From: a virus
Direction: 5' to 3' (one strand)
Length of the DNA: 45,985 nt
IMG/VR virus record: IMGVR_UViG_3300036858_000036
Coordinates: 1-45,985 of that record
Numbering within the stretch: the stretch's first letter is position 1; each line of letters starts with the position of its first letter. The notes under the pieces are model-generated. The model was not told the origin of the DNA. It saw nothing but the letters and a program-made list of their open reading frames with translations, and did not search any database. Made by a program: the position numbers and the translations under genes. This document shows positions 21,208-27,922 of the stretch, piece by piece.

Positions 21208-21396
21208 TCAGAACACGGGGGCCGACCAACCGGCCTGATCGTACGCCTCCTGCGCTTCGATCGCCTCGCGATATCGGTTGTAGCAGTCGTCGGAGCAGAA
21301 ATTGGACTGGTCGGCGTGGCCCTCGGACGGGACCTGGCCCTCGATGGGGTCGAACTCGTCGGTGCACTGCGGGCAGAAGTGGACCGGGGCGAGCAT
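21208..21396 (-). CDS. Zinc-ribbon protein, 62 aa
   Basis: ATG 21396 follows GAGGAGG. FCPQCTDEF and FCSDDCYNRYREA form a C-x2-C...C-x3-C metal site like the treble-clef FCS-type fingers. Function unknown. Confidence 0.7.
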   Translation of the reverse strand: MLAPVHFCPQCTDEFDPIEGQVPSEGHADQSNFCSDDCYNRYREAIEAQEAYDQAGWSAPVF

Positions 21397-21398
21397 GA

Positions 21399-21533
21399 TC
21401 AGTCCTCCTCGCGGATGGACTCAGGCCGGACGGGGGGATCGGGCCGGAGCGCATCCGGTACGTAGATGTCCCGCTCGGACTTGCCGGTGAGCGTGGCCCA
21501 CTGGCGACGGTAGGACTCGGCTGTCTCATGCAT
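21399..21533 (-). CDS. Hypothetical peptide, 44 aa
   Basis: MHETAESYRRQWATLTGKSE then a Pro/Asp-rich end. Good start at ATG 21533 immediately after the previous stop. No family recognised. Confidence 0.5.
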   Translation of the reverse strand: MHETAESYRRQWATLTGKSERDIYVPDALRPDPPVRPESIREED

Positions 21534-21535
21534 GA

Positions 21536-21703
21536 TCAGTGCCTCGATTCTCCGGGCAGGTGGTGGACTGTCGTGCCGTGCGGAGCGTACGGGCCTCGCT
21601 CGGCATCGTGCCGGTGTTCGATCTCGTCGACCTCCTGGGCCGACTTTTCCCGGGGCAGCGATCGAAGGAAGATCTCGAAAGCTTCCCAGGTGGACGTGTC
21701 CAT
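21536..21703 (-). CDS. Hypothetical protein, 55 aa
   Basis: ATG 21703 follows GGAGGTGAATC. Begins MDTSTWEAFEIFLRSLPREK, charged helix, then a His-rich end (HHLPGESRH). No family recognised. Confidence 0.6.
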   Translation of the reverse strand: MDTSTWEAFEIFLRSLPREKSAQEVDEIEHRHDAERGPYAPHGTTVHHLPGESRH

Positions 21704-21706
21704 GAT

Positions 21707-22093
21707 TCACCTCCATGCGTAGTAGACGTTCTTGCCTGCCATGATGACCAGATCGGCCCTCACGACTGGTTCCAGGGTCTCGCTGTCGACGAACGTCGGG
21801 CCCTTCCGCGGGTCGTACACCGCCTGGCGGTACCCGGCCGGACGGGGTGCCTGCGCGTAGCTCCAGTCGGATCCGACCCGCAGGATCTCCTCGCCGATCA
21901 CCCAGGCGTGGACGTTCCGGACGCCCTCGGTGATGCAGCGTTGCCGACCCCGCTCGTGGACCTTGAACTCGACGTTCTTGATCGAGACCCACGAGGCGTA
22001 CCGGACGTGCCGGCCGGGGACCTTGACGCTGATCACGTCGGGGGTCTCGCCGGACTGGAGCCGGGGGAGGTGGGTGTGCAGCCACACGTTCAT
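21707..22093 (-). CDS. Hypothetical protein, 128 aa
   Basis: ATG 22093 follows AAAGGAAG. MNVWLHTHLPRLQSGETPDV and many alternating hydrophobic strands suggest a beta-rich fold. No family recognised. Confidence 0.65.
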   Translation of the reverse strand: MNVWLHTHLPRLQSGETPDVISVKVPGRHVRYASWVSIKNVEFKVHERGRQRCITEGVRNVHAWVIGEEILRVGSDWSYAQAPRPAGYRQAVYDPRKGPTFVDSETLEPVVRADLVIMAGKNVYYAWR

Positions 22094-22132
22094 GATCGCT
22101 TCCTTTCGTGGTCTGGGCCGGACTCGCGGATC

Positions 22133-22152
22133 GGGAGGGGCGGACCCCTCCC
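22133..22152 (-). terminator. Hairpin terminator
   Basis: GGGAGGGG (22133-22140) pairs with CCCCTCCC (22145-22152), loop CGGA, seven bases after the stop of the next gene at 22159. Confidence 0.7.
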
Positions 22153-22158
22153 CCGCCA

Positions 22159-22500
22159 TTAGGTCAGCCTGACCTCCTCCCCTGCGGCTATGTCGAATAT
22201 GGCGATCTCCCCGCGGGACCGACCGACAGCCGTTGCCGTGGCCAGAGAGGGGAACCAGTCGGTGGCGTCGATGTACAGCAGGCCCGACTCGGAGTCGGTC
22301 CACCACCCGACGTAGCGGGAGTGAACCTTGCTCGTGAACGCCTGGGTCATCGCGTGCAGGGAGGGTGCGGCGGTCGGCCTGAGCACCAGCGGTTCGGCCG
22401 CTCCGCCCACGAAGTACCCGCCCTTGGGGAGCTCTCGTTCCAGCAGGTCGACCGTGCCCCCCTGGGGGCTGTCGTAGATCTTGTTGCACAGGCAGCTCAT
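22159..22500 (-). CDS. Hypothetical protein, 113 aa
   Basis: ATG 22500 (AAAGG upstream) gives MSCLCNKIYDSPQGGTVDLL. Beta-strand-rich, several Trp (VGWWTDSESGLLYIDATDW). No family recognised. Confidence 0.65.
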   Translation of the reverse strand: MSCLCNKIYDSPQGGTVDLLERELPKGGYFVGGAAEPLVLRPTAAPSLHAMTQAFTSKVHSRYVGWWTDSESGLLYIDATDWFPSLATATAVGRSRGEIAIFDIAAGEEVRLT

Positions 22501-22511
22501 GATGTTACCTT

Positions 22512-23099
22512 TCAGTCTCGTGCGGACAGGGAGTCCCGCCACGTCACCCAGGACACGGCCTGAACGACGGAGGGGAGTTCGTTCAACAGCCGGGCAGCCT
22601 CCCAGTAGCAGTGAGCCAGCAGGCTGTATCGGCCTTTTGCCGACAGCCCCCGGGACCAGTCCCCGTACCGGACGCCCACCGCGATGTCATGGGCGTGCCG
22701 GTCCACGCACACCGCGACGGGGTCCGACGGGTCGAGGATGCACCGGTAGAAATGGCCTGTCTTGCGCTGCATGGGCAGCACTTCGGCAGGGTCGATCCCG
22801 GCCAGGATCTTGTTGGCCTTCCCGCACGCGTCGCCGACGTGCCGGGACGCCCGACCTGTCTCGTACGCATCGCAGGCCAGTTCGACGTTCATCCACCAGG
22901 TCGTTTGCGGGGACAGGGCAGCCAGCAGACCGGCACCGACCTTGACGTCTCCGTCGGCCAGCATCGCGGCCGTATCGTGGGCTGTCGGGTACCACCGGCG
23001 ACCGGAGTCGAGCTGAGCGGCCGTGGCCCGTGACCAGGTGTTCAGGATGTTGCCCACGTAGTATTCGCGGGTTTCGGAGTCCGACTGAATCGGGATCAT
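22512..23099 (-). CDS. Helical protein, possibly HhH-glycosylase-like, 195 aa
   Basis: ATG 23099 (GGAGCC upstream). Segments GAGLLAALSPQTTWWMNVEL, KANKILAGIDPAEVL, KTGHFYRCILDP and VAVCVDRHAHDIAVG resemble the helix order and VD-x-H motif of HhH-GPD base-excision proteins, and similar proteins are common in actinophages with unknown role. The resemblance is weak; enzymatic activity is not established. Confidence 0.6.
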   Translation of the reverse strand: MIPIQSDSETREYYVGNILNTWSRATAAQLDSGRRWYPTAHDTAAMLADGDVKVGAGLLAALSPQTTWWMNVELACDAYETGRASRHVGDACGKANKILAGIDPAEVLPMQRKTGHFYRCILDPSDPVAVCVDRHAHDIAVGVRYGDWSRGLSAKGRYSLLAHCYWEAARLLNELPSVVQAVSWVTWRDSLSARD

Positions 23100-23164
23100 G
23101 GCTCCTCCGTCTGATCGAACCAACAGGACCCCGGGACCTTCCGGCCCCGGAATCCGATGAGTGG

Positions 23165-23398
23165 TCAGGCGAATACGTGGGTCTTGCCGATCAGCTTGGG
23201 GTCGGACGAGTCGACGATGCCTACCTCGTAGACCGCGTCCCCGGACCGGCCTGTGCCGGTGAGGGGCCAGATGTACTCCTGCCACCAATCGAAGTCGTCC
23301 CGGCCGTGCGGGTACGACGGGGTGGTAACGGTTTCCCTGGTCTCGATGACAGCGTCCGCGTAGTGGTTCTCGATGACCAGCTGAATGATGACGTCCAT
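23165..23398 (-). CDS. Hypothetical protein, 77 aa
   Basis: ATG 23398, downstream of the promoter at 23432. MDVIIQLVIENHYADAVIET, then an acidic aromatic region (DDFDWWQEYIWPLTG). No family recognised. Confidence 0.6.
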   Translation of the reverse strand: MDVIIQLVIENHYADAVIETRETVTTPSYPHGRDDFDWWQEYIWPLTGTGRSGDAVYEVGIVDSSDPKLIGKTHVFA

Positions 23399-23431
23399 CG
23401 GGGTTCCGATCTCTCGTGGTGTTCCACTTGA

Positions 23432-23459
23432 AGTATGCCCGTGGGGTATTACCTCAAAC
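23432..23459 (-). promoter_or_regulatory. Leftward promoter (GTTTGA-N16-CATACT)
   Basis: Minus-strand GTTTGA (23454-23459) and CATACT (23432-23437), 16 bases apart with GGG before the -10. The -35 overlaps the end of the upstream gene. Confidence 0.6.
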
Positions 23460-23640
23460 CCCCTCGGTCCTCCTCGACCTCTGCGTGGTAGTGCCTCTCG
23501 GCCTTTTCCAGAACCTCCGCGCCATCCCAGCCGTCTGCATCGGCGAGATGCGCGAGGTCCGTCATGAGGTCTTCCGGCTGAGCGCCACGGTTGGCGGACA
23601 GGTACACCTGCCAGGCCGCGCGGGCACGTGTTGCGTCCAT
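23449..23640 (-). CDS. Hypothetical helical protein, 63 aa
   Basis: ATG 23640 follows AGGAG. MDATRARAAWQVYLSANRGA then acidic helices ending EEDRGGLR. No family recognised. Confidence 0.6.
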   Translation of the reverse strand: MDATRARAAWQVYLSANRGAQPEDLMTDLAHLADADGWDGAEVLEKAERHYHAEVEEDRGGLR

Positions 23641-23643
23641 GAT

Positions 23644-24582
23644 CTACTCCTGTCGACTTGTGATCGCCGCACGCCAGGCGGCCGGAGTGCGAGCCCTTGA
23701 GCCGCTGAGCTCTCGCGCCCGTCGCTGGGCTGGCAGAGCGGACGTGACGAACCTCTCCGAGTCCTCCTCCGGCACCCACAGCAGCTGGCACTCGCGTGCC
23801 TTGCCACCGTGGCAGACGATGCCTCGACCATCCTCCTCGGGGGCACTGATCGGCTTCCCGCAGTCCGAGGCGAGCCAACGCCATGCCTGCGGACTGTGAC
23901 CGATCAGGATCCGGGTGCCGAAGTTCTCGATCACCTCGGCTCCACCGGTCGCACGGAATGATGCCATCTGCGCGAAACCGACGATGTGGACCTTGACCGC
24001 CCGACCCATGAACGTCGCGTCCATGAACCCCTGGGTGGCTGTGTAGTCACCCTCGTGCAGTCGTTTGTCCAGTGCTTTGAGGCTGGACATCGTGGCGTTC
24101 ATCTCCTCGAACACCACCACGATCCTCGGTCCGACCGGGGCGGCCTCAAGCGGACCATCCCACTCGTCGACGATCACGTTCCGGCGGTGAACCTCTCGAC
24201 CCAGCTGGACCAGGGTGCCGCCTATGTCCTGCGCGGACTTCGCGTAGTGGACGTTCGGCGCCAGATTCCTGGCCCATCGGTGCGAGTGACGCTTGATGTC
24301 CAGGAACACGACCCGGTCGCCCTTCGCCAGCCTTTGGACCGCCAGCGAGCGAGCCACGGCCGACTTCCCCCGACCCGTGGGGGCCGAGACGAGCACGTGC
24401 GGGGATTCGGACTCCAGATCCACCGTGATCGGATTGCCGAGCGCGTCAACGCCCAGCAGCACCCTCGACTCACCGCAGTCCCCGATCCAGTCTGTCGCCT
24501 CGCTAAGCGGCAGGATGGACGGGAAGCCCTTCTGCGGGGTACTCACCCCTGTGTACGGATTCGAACCCTGTAGCCAGTCCAC
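23644..24582 (-). CDS. FtsK/SpoIIIE-like DNA translocase ATPase
   Basis: A 312-aa protein from GTG 24582 (GGGAGGAAACC upstream). Walker A is SAPTGRGKSAVARSL, followed by VVFLDIKRHSHRW, and Walker B is RIVVVFEEMNATMS; the downstream VHIVGFAQMASFRATGG is typical of FtsK/SpoIIIE/Tra ATPases. No membrane segment or gamma domain is visible. Such proteins pump double-stranded DNA and occur in conjugative actinomycete elements and some phages; its role here is unknown. It is too small for a classical division translocase. Confidence 0.85.
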   Translation of the reverse strand: MDWLQGSNPYTGVSTPQKGFPSILPLSEATDWIGDCGESRVLLGVDALGNPITVDLESESPHVLVSAPTGRGKSAVARSLAVQRLAKGDRVVFLDIKRHSHRWARNLAPNVHYAKSAQDIGGTLVQLGREVHRRNVIVDEWDGPLEAAPVGPRIVVVFEEMNATMSSLKALDKRLHEGDYTATQGFMDATFMGRAVKVHIVGFAQMASFRATGGAEVIENFGTRILIGHSPQAWRWLASDCGKPISAPEEDGRGIVCHGGKARECQLLWVPEEDSERFVTSALPAQRRARELSGSRARTPAAWRAAITSRQE

Positions 24583-24612
24583 GGTTTCCTCCCTTCCGGA
24601 CGGGTAAAGCTG

Positions 24613-24660
24613 CGTGGCCCCGCCGGGAATCGAACCCGGCTTCACACCGCCTGTGGGGCC
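24613..24660 (-). ncRNA. Truncated tRNA-like minihelix A
   Basis: Minus strand: GGCCCC, a 14-base linker, then stem GCCGGG, T-loop TTCGATT, stem CCCGGC and GGGGCC followed by ACG. Acceptor-like and T-stem segments stack to 12 bp, exactly the length of a tRNA acceptor plus T arm, but the linker replaces D and anticodon arms. It lies between the ATPase gene (24582) and the next gene (24696). Confidence 0.5.
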
Positions 24661-24695
24661 TGACCGGTCATTGGGGGGACCGGCACCCCTTGCGG

Positions 24696-24953
24696 TCAGC
24701 CGTTCGGGTGGGTCTTGGACCAGACCGATGCGACGCCCCGTTCGTTCAGCCACTTGTTGACGTCCCGGAGTGCGTCCCGGTATGTCCGGCGGACCGTGAT
24801 GCCGTCCCGCTGGGCGGCCGACAGAGGGCTGATCCGGGTGAGGGCGAGCCCGGTGTCGATTTTCAGGATCAGGCCCCTGCGGATCGTGAGCACGCGGTAG
24901 ACCGTGACGTCAGACCCGGTGATCAGAGTCCCTGACTGCGAACGCTCGATCAT
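24696..24953 (-). CDS. Hypothetical protein, 85 aa
   Basis: ATG 24953 has AAAGGTGG upstream, the same leader as the neighbouring gene; GTG 24974 (GTGA overlap) is an alternative start. MIERSQSGTLITGSDVTVYR, then strands and a basic helix (TVRRTYRDALRDVNKWLNER). No family recognised. Confidence 0.6.
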   Translation of the reverse strand: MIERSQSGTLITGSDVTVYRVLTIRRGLILKIDTGLALTRISPLSAAQRDGITVRRTYRDALRDVNKWLNERGVASVWSKTHPNG

Positions 24954-24970
24954 GGTGACAACCACCTTTC

Positions 24971-25105
24971 TCACTTCACGGGGACCAGGCGGTACAGGTG
25001 CCCGTTTATGACGATGTGCGTGGGTGGACGGTAGGAAGGGCTACGGGGGCAGTTTGTCCCGTGTCCGAACTCCTGACTGTCGCCCGCTCGGCACGCGCAA
25101 TTCAT
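24971..25105 (-). CDS. Hypothetical peptide, 44 aa
   Basis: ATG 25105 (GAAAGGTGGTCACG upstream). MNCACRAGDSQEFGHGTNCP carries three cysteines and a His, a possible metal site, then a beta hairpin (HIVINGHLYRLVPVK). Confidence 0.55.
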   Translation of the reverse strand: MNCACRAGDSQEFGHGTNCPRSPSYRPPTHIVINGHLYRLVPVK

Positions 25106-25662
25106 CGTGACCACCTTTCGGGAATGGCGGACACCCAGTCCGGAAGCAGGATCGCTTTCTGCTCGGGGAACTGGCGACCGCCGTTTATCCAGATGAAAGC
25201 GGAGTTTTGACCGCGGGTCTCTGTCGTCATCGCCCGGCGGGCCAGGCCGGTGAACATCTGCGAGTGGCGGACCCATGCCGCTTCTTCACCATGCCGACTG
25301 AAGTCGCGACCGGTCATGTAGTGGCCGTGGAAGTCATGCACCGCCCGGAACATGTTGTTCTCGTCCCGGGTGAGCAGGGGGTGAGCCTGCTCTGCCGACG
25401 TGCTGTAGACGAACAGTCGAGCGCGGCGAACGTCGCTGAACATCTCCTCTGCCGACCCATACGGGTCGTTCTCCGTGAAGATGACGTTGACTCCGTAGCC
25501 CTTGCACGATGTGAGCTCATGGAACTGGCGCTCGACCTGGTCGGCAAACCGACGGTAGGCCAGCCTGGCCAGGGTCGTGACGAACGGGGAAGCCTCCGTG
25601 TACAGGCGACCGATCTCCGGGCCCCAGACCAGATCCGCGGTGATCTTGCTGTAGTCGGTCAT
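25102..25662 (-). CDS. Conserved phage protein of unknown function, 186 aa
   Basis: ATG 25662 overlaps the membrane-peptide stop by ATGA. MTDYSKITADLVWGPEIGRL, a helical part with FVTTLARLAYRRFADQVERQ, and a His-rich centre (HDFHGHYMTGRDFSRHGEE). The four nearby histidines and acids could coordinate metal. No family recognised. Confidence 0.7.
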   Translation of the reverse strand: MTDYSKITADLVWGPEIGRLYTEASPFVTTLARLAYRRFADQVERQFHELTSCKGYGVNVIFTENDPYGSAEEMFSDVRRARLFVYSTSAEQAHPLLTRDENNMFRAVHDFHGHYMTGRDFSRHGEEAAWVRHSQMFTGLARRAMTTETRGQNSAFIWINGGRQFPEQKAILLPDWVSAIPERWSR

Positions 25663-25748
25663 TTCCGCGGACCTCCCCACACGACCAGGGCGGCGAGCAG
25701 AAGGGCCAGCATGATCACCGACCACACGACCCAGAACGTTGTCTCCAT
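25659..25748 (-). CDS. 29-aa membrane peptide
   Basis: ATG 25748 follows AGGAGGTGAGGGCA; stop overlaps the next start. METTFWVVWSVIMLALLLAA is a single membrane span with a basic C-terminus (GGPRK). Directly downstream of the promoter at 25769. Confidence 0.55.
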   Translation of the reverse strand: METTFWVVWSVIMLALLLAALVVWGGPRK

Positions 25749-25768
25749 TGCCCTCACCTCCTAATGAC

Positions 25769-25796
25769 AGTATTCCCGTCAGGCAATACCCCAAAA
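25769..25796 (-). promoter_or_regulatory. Leftward promoter variant (TTTTGG-N16-AATACT)
   Basis: Minus-strand AATACT (25769-25774) with GGG before it; -35 reads TTTTGG at 16-base spacing or GTTTTG at 17. It overlaps the end of the upstream 43-aa gene. Confidence 0.5.
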
Positions 25797-25910
25797 CTCC
25801 AGGACCGACCGGAGCCAGCCCCCGACGAACCCGCCGCGGGTCTCAACCCAGACCAGTGCCCACGGGATATTGATCGAGACCCTGTAGACGATCTGCTGTC
25901 GCAGCGACAT
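25779..25910 (-). CDS. Hypothetical peptide, 43 aa
   Basis: ATG 25910 follows AAGGGAGG. MSLRQQIVYRVSINIPWALV and further Trp/Gly-rich sequence; may be membrane-associated. No family recognised. Confidence 0.5.
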   Translation of the reverse strand: MSLRQQIVYRVSINIPWALVWVETRGGFVGGWLRSVLEFWGIA

Positions 25911-25943
25911 GACCAACCTCCCTTGAGGAATCTGTAGGTATCC

Positions 25944-25989
25944 TGGTCCCCTGGGGCCGAATCGAACGGCCCTACGCGCCAGCCAGGGG
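25944..25989 (-). ncRNA. Truncated tRNA-like minihelix B with encoded CCA
   Basis: Minus strand: acceptor CCCCTGG, an 11-base linker, T-stem GGCCG, loop TTCGATT, T-stem CGGCC, acceptor CCAGGGG, then ACCA (discriminator plus CCA). Both stems pair perfectly (7 and 5 bp). There is no D or anticodon arm. It lies between the lipoprotein gene and the 43-aa gene and could also act as a terminator. Confidence 0.55.
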
Positions 25990-25996
25990 GGTGATG

Positions 25997-26275
25997 TCAA
26001 CGGTGATCCGACGCGTACTGTTCGACGAACGCCCGGCACGCACGCGACAAGCCCTCGCCGGACAAGCCCTCCAGCGACGCCTCACGGACCAGGATCCGGC
26101 CCGCGGGGACACCTACGCGCGACCCGTCCGGCTGGGTTACCTCGTACGCAGGCAGGGCCGATGCAGTCCTGCACGGGTCGGCCTGCGGTTCCGACTCCTG
26201 GCACCCGACGACCACCAGGGCCGTGGCTGTGACTGCCGTCAGGGCAGCAAGCTGGGCACGACGAACCGTGATCAT
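25997..26275 (-). CDS. Predicted lipoprotein, 92 aa
   Basis: ATG 26275 follows GGAGGAG. MITVRRAQLAALTAVTATAL then VVVGC, a good lipobox, gives a mature lipid-anchored protein of about 68 residues with a second Cys (DPCRTASAL) and CRAFVEQYASD. A surface protein of this size expressed by a phage could block superinfection; unproved. Confidence 0.7.
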   Translation of the reverse strand: MITVRRAQLAALTAVTATALVVVGCQESEPQADPCRTASALPAYEVTQPDGSRVGVPAGRILVREASLEGLSGEGLSRACRAFVEQYASDHR

Positions 26276-26317
26276 GGCTCCTCCACTTCGTGTTTCCGAC
26301 TGGACGATCCGGACAAG

Positions 26318-26353
26318 AGGGCCACCAGACTTGGACAGTCTGGCCTGGTGGCC
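26318..26353 (-). terminator. Terminator upstream of the lipoprotein gene
   Basis: GGGCCACCAG (26318-26327) pairs with CTGGTGGCCC (26344-26353), with inner complementarity. It follows the stop at 26369. Confidence 0.75.
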
Positions 26354-26368
26354 CGATGCCGGGACCGG

Positions 26369-26674
26369 TCAGCAGCGACCCTCGCAGTTCACGCAGCCCT
26401 CGCCGGGGACGTGGTTGCAGTGCCCCAGGTGGGCGGTGTGCCCCCGCTGGGCGAGGATGGTGAGCGCGCTGGCCAGGCTGACAGGGTCGTTGGCTTGGAG
26501 GCCGTCCCGGTGCCCGACCAGCTGGAAGCCGGTCCCGCCGGTCTGGCATGCGGCGTTCTGGTGGGCGCTGAGGCGACGGTAGGCGAGCTCCCATTCGGGC
26601 GTGGGCTGGGTGTGGGCGGTGCGGACGTACTCGTCGGTGTAGCGCTTGTTCAGGCTGACGGGGCGTGCGTTCAT
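26369..26674 (-). CDS. Hypothetical protein, 101 aa
   Basis: ATG 26674 follows GAGGAG. MNARPVSLNKRYTDEYVRTA, helical middle, and a C-terminus with HCNHVPGEGCVNCEGRC, a Cys/His cluster likely to bind zinc. No family recognised. Confidence 0.65.
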   Translation of the reverse strand: MNARPVSLNKRYTDEYVRTAHTQPTPEWELAYRRLSAHQNAACQTGGTGFQLVGHRDGLQANDPVSLASALTILAQRGHTAHLGHCNHVPGEGCVNCEGRC

Positions 26675-26686
26675 GGCTGGCTCTCC

Positions 26687-26851
26687 TCAGACTGCGAAGG
26701 GGACCTGGCGGCCTGCCAGGACGGGCTGGTCGGTGTCGATGCGGACCATGGCCCAGCCCTGGTGGACTGCGGTCACGGTGCCGCTCAGGGTCTCGACGCC
26801 GAAGGGGACCTCGACCTTGGTGCCAGTGCTGGGGGTGGTGGGGGTGCTCAT
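26687..26851 (-). CDS. Small beta-barrel-like protein, 54 aa
   Basis: ATG 26851 follows CAGGAGG. MSTPTTPSTGTKVEVPFGVE then GTVTAVHQGWAMVRID and a final strand, the pattern of an SH3-like barrel. First gene after the promoter at 26893. Confidence 0.6.
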   Translation of the reverse strand: MSTPTTPSTGTKVEVPFGVETLSGTVTAVHQGWAMVRIDTDQPVLAGRQVPFAV

Positions 26852-26892
26852 GGTCGGTGCCTCCTGGGTGCGGTATTCGGGTGTTCCCTTGG

Positions 26893-26920
26893 GGTATTCC
26901 CTGTGGGGGCACGCCTAAAC
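26893..26920 (-). promoter_or_regulatory. Leftward promoter (GTTTAG-N16-AATACC) with downstream operator-like element
   Basis: Minus-strand GTTTAG (26915-26920) and AATACC (26893-26898), 16 bases apart with GGG before the -10. Immediately downstream is CCAAGGGAACACC, as at 16355, followed by a second GAATACC. Confidence 0.65.
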
Positions 26921-26955
26921 ATCACGGAATGGTCACAGTGCTGGGACACTGGGTA

Positions 26956-27129
26956 CCTTTGCATTCACAGTTGCGCATGCCAATCGCAAAGCTCTTTGCT
27001 CGTATGCATGTGCAATGCGCAAAGCCCTTTGCATGTGTGCTCTTGCAATGTGCAAAGGCGTGTGCATGTGCAAAGGTGGGGGGCATTCATGCAGGTGGGG
27101 GGTGTGTTTGCATGTTCGCTGTTGCAATG
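26956..27129. repeat. GCAAAG/CTTTGC repeat cluster, candidate terminase binding/packaging site
   Basis: Seven exact GCAAAG or CTTTGC hexamers lie between 26957 and 27075, two pairs forming palindromes with a two-base gap (26986-26999 and 27019-27032). TTTGCATG at 27107 and TTGCAATG at 27043 and 27122 extend the array. No gene is seen in 26921-27230. The array is directly upstream of the small terminase gene, where cos or pac sites usually lie. Confidence 0.65.
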
Positions 27130-27230
27130 CTTCCTAAAGATCATGGTGGGCCTGGGGACGGTCCGATTTCTACCGAATGACTCGAAAGTAAAAGGAATAC
27201 CCGGAAGGAATGCCCGAGAAGGGGGCAGAT

Positions 27231-27755
27231 ATGGTTCAGTCGAAGCGTGATGGTGCGGACGTGGAGGTCGAGCGCGGCAGGGACGGCGATTTCGACGCCA
27301 CCGAGACGAGCCGCGAATTGTCGCCGGCTCGCACGGACGGGCGCCGGCCGGTGAAGGGGCATCTGGAGCGCGGCTGGGTCAAGCACCGCCTGATCCGTGA
27401 TTTCGCGCTGGGCGAGAAGACGGGGCGGGATCTGGCGAAGCTGTACGGAGCTTCGGTGACCTCGATTTCCCAGTTCAAGAAGCGGCACGAGCTGGAGATC
27501 GAGGAGGTCCGGAACAATCTGGCCGACCAGTACGCCGGGGTGTGGGTGGCCAAGAAGATCGAGCGCATCCGGGAGTATCAGAACGCCGCGGAGAAGATGG
27601 CTTCCGGCGAGTCGGCTCGGTCGCAGGAGGTGCTGGTGTCGATCCTGAAGGCGGTTGCGGAGGAGCTGGGCGACCTGCCGGCCCGCACCCAGGTGAACAT
27701 CTCCAGCGAAGAGGTCAAGTACCAGATTGTCGGCATCTCCGTGGACGACATCTGA
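27231..27755 (+). CDS. terS: Terminase small subunit
   Basis: A 174-aa protein from ATG 27231 (AAGGGGGCAG upstream; ATG 27210 has no room for a ribosome site). A basic N-terminus is followed by a helix-turn-helix (IRDFALGEKTGRDLAKLYGA then SVTSISQFKKRH) and a long helix for oligomerisation (NNLADQYAGVWVAKKIERIR). It would bind the packaging site, probably the repeat cluster upstream, and present DNA to the large subunit. The assignment relies on HTH plus position. Confidence 0.8.
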   Translation: MVQSKRDGADVEVERGRDGDFDATETSRELSPARTDGRRPVKGHLERGWVKHRLIRDFALGEKTGRDLAKLYGASVTSISQFKKRHELEIEEVRNNLADQYAGVWVAKKIERIREYQNAAEKMASGESARSQEVLVSILKAVAEELGDLPARTQVNISSEEVKYQIVGISVDDI

Positions 27756-27922
27756 TGTGGGCGCGCTTCAGGCACTGGCTGCACCGACGGCGGCACCCGG
27801 ATCTGCATCAGCAGTTCTGCACCTGTCATGTCGTTGCGATCGTCAGGGTTGGGCGCGGCCCCGTCCAGCCGGGTGAACCGGTGGGCCCAGGAGAGATGGA
27901 GGTGATCCCCTATGGCAAGTGA
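27755..27922 (+). CDS. Hypothetical protein, 55 aa
   Basis: ATG 27755 shares TGATG with the terS stop and overlaps the terL start. Basic, with WARFRHWLHRRRHPDLHQQ, then CTCH. No family recognised; may be a small DNA-binding packaging accessory. Confidence 0.55.
   Translation: MWARFRHWLHRRRHPDLHQQFCTCHVVAIVRVGRGPVQPGEPVGPGEMEVIPYGK

Noticed and set aside
26956-27129. CRISPR array at the GCAAAG repeats
   Set aside because: Repeats are 6-8 bases, irregularly spaced and in both orientations, and no cas genes are present (the Cas4-like nuclease is a phage exonuclease).
27174-27201. A promoter of the GTTTNA-N16-NATACY type before terS
   Set aside because: AATACC is present at 27196 but the base pattern 16 bases upstream (CGAATG) does not fit the -35.
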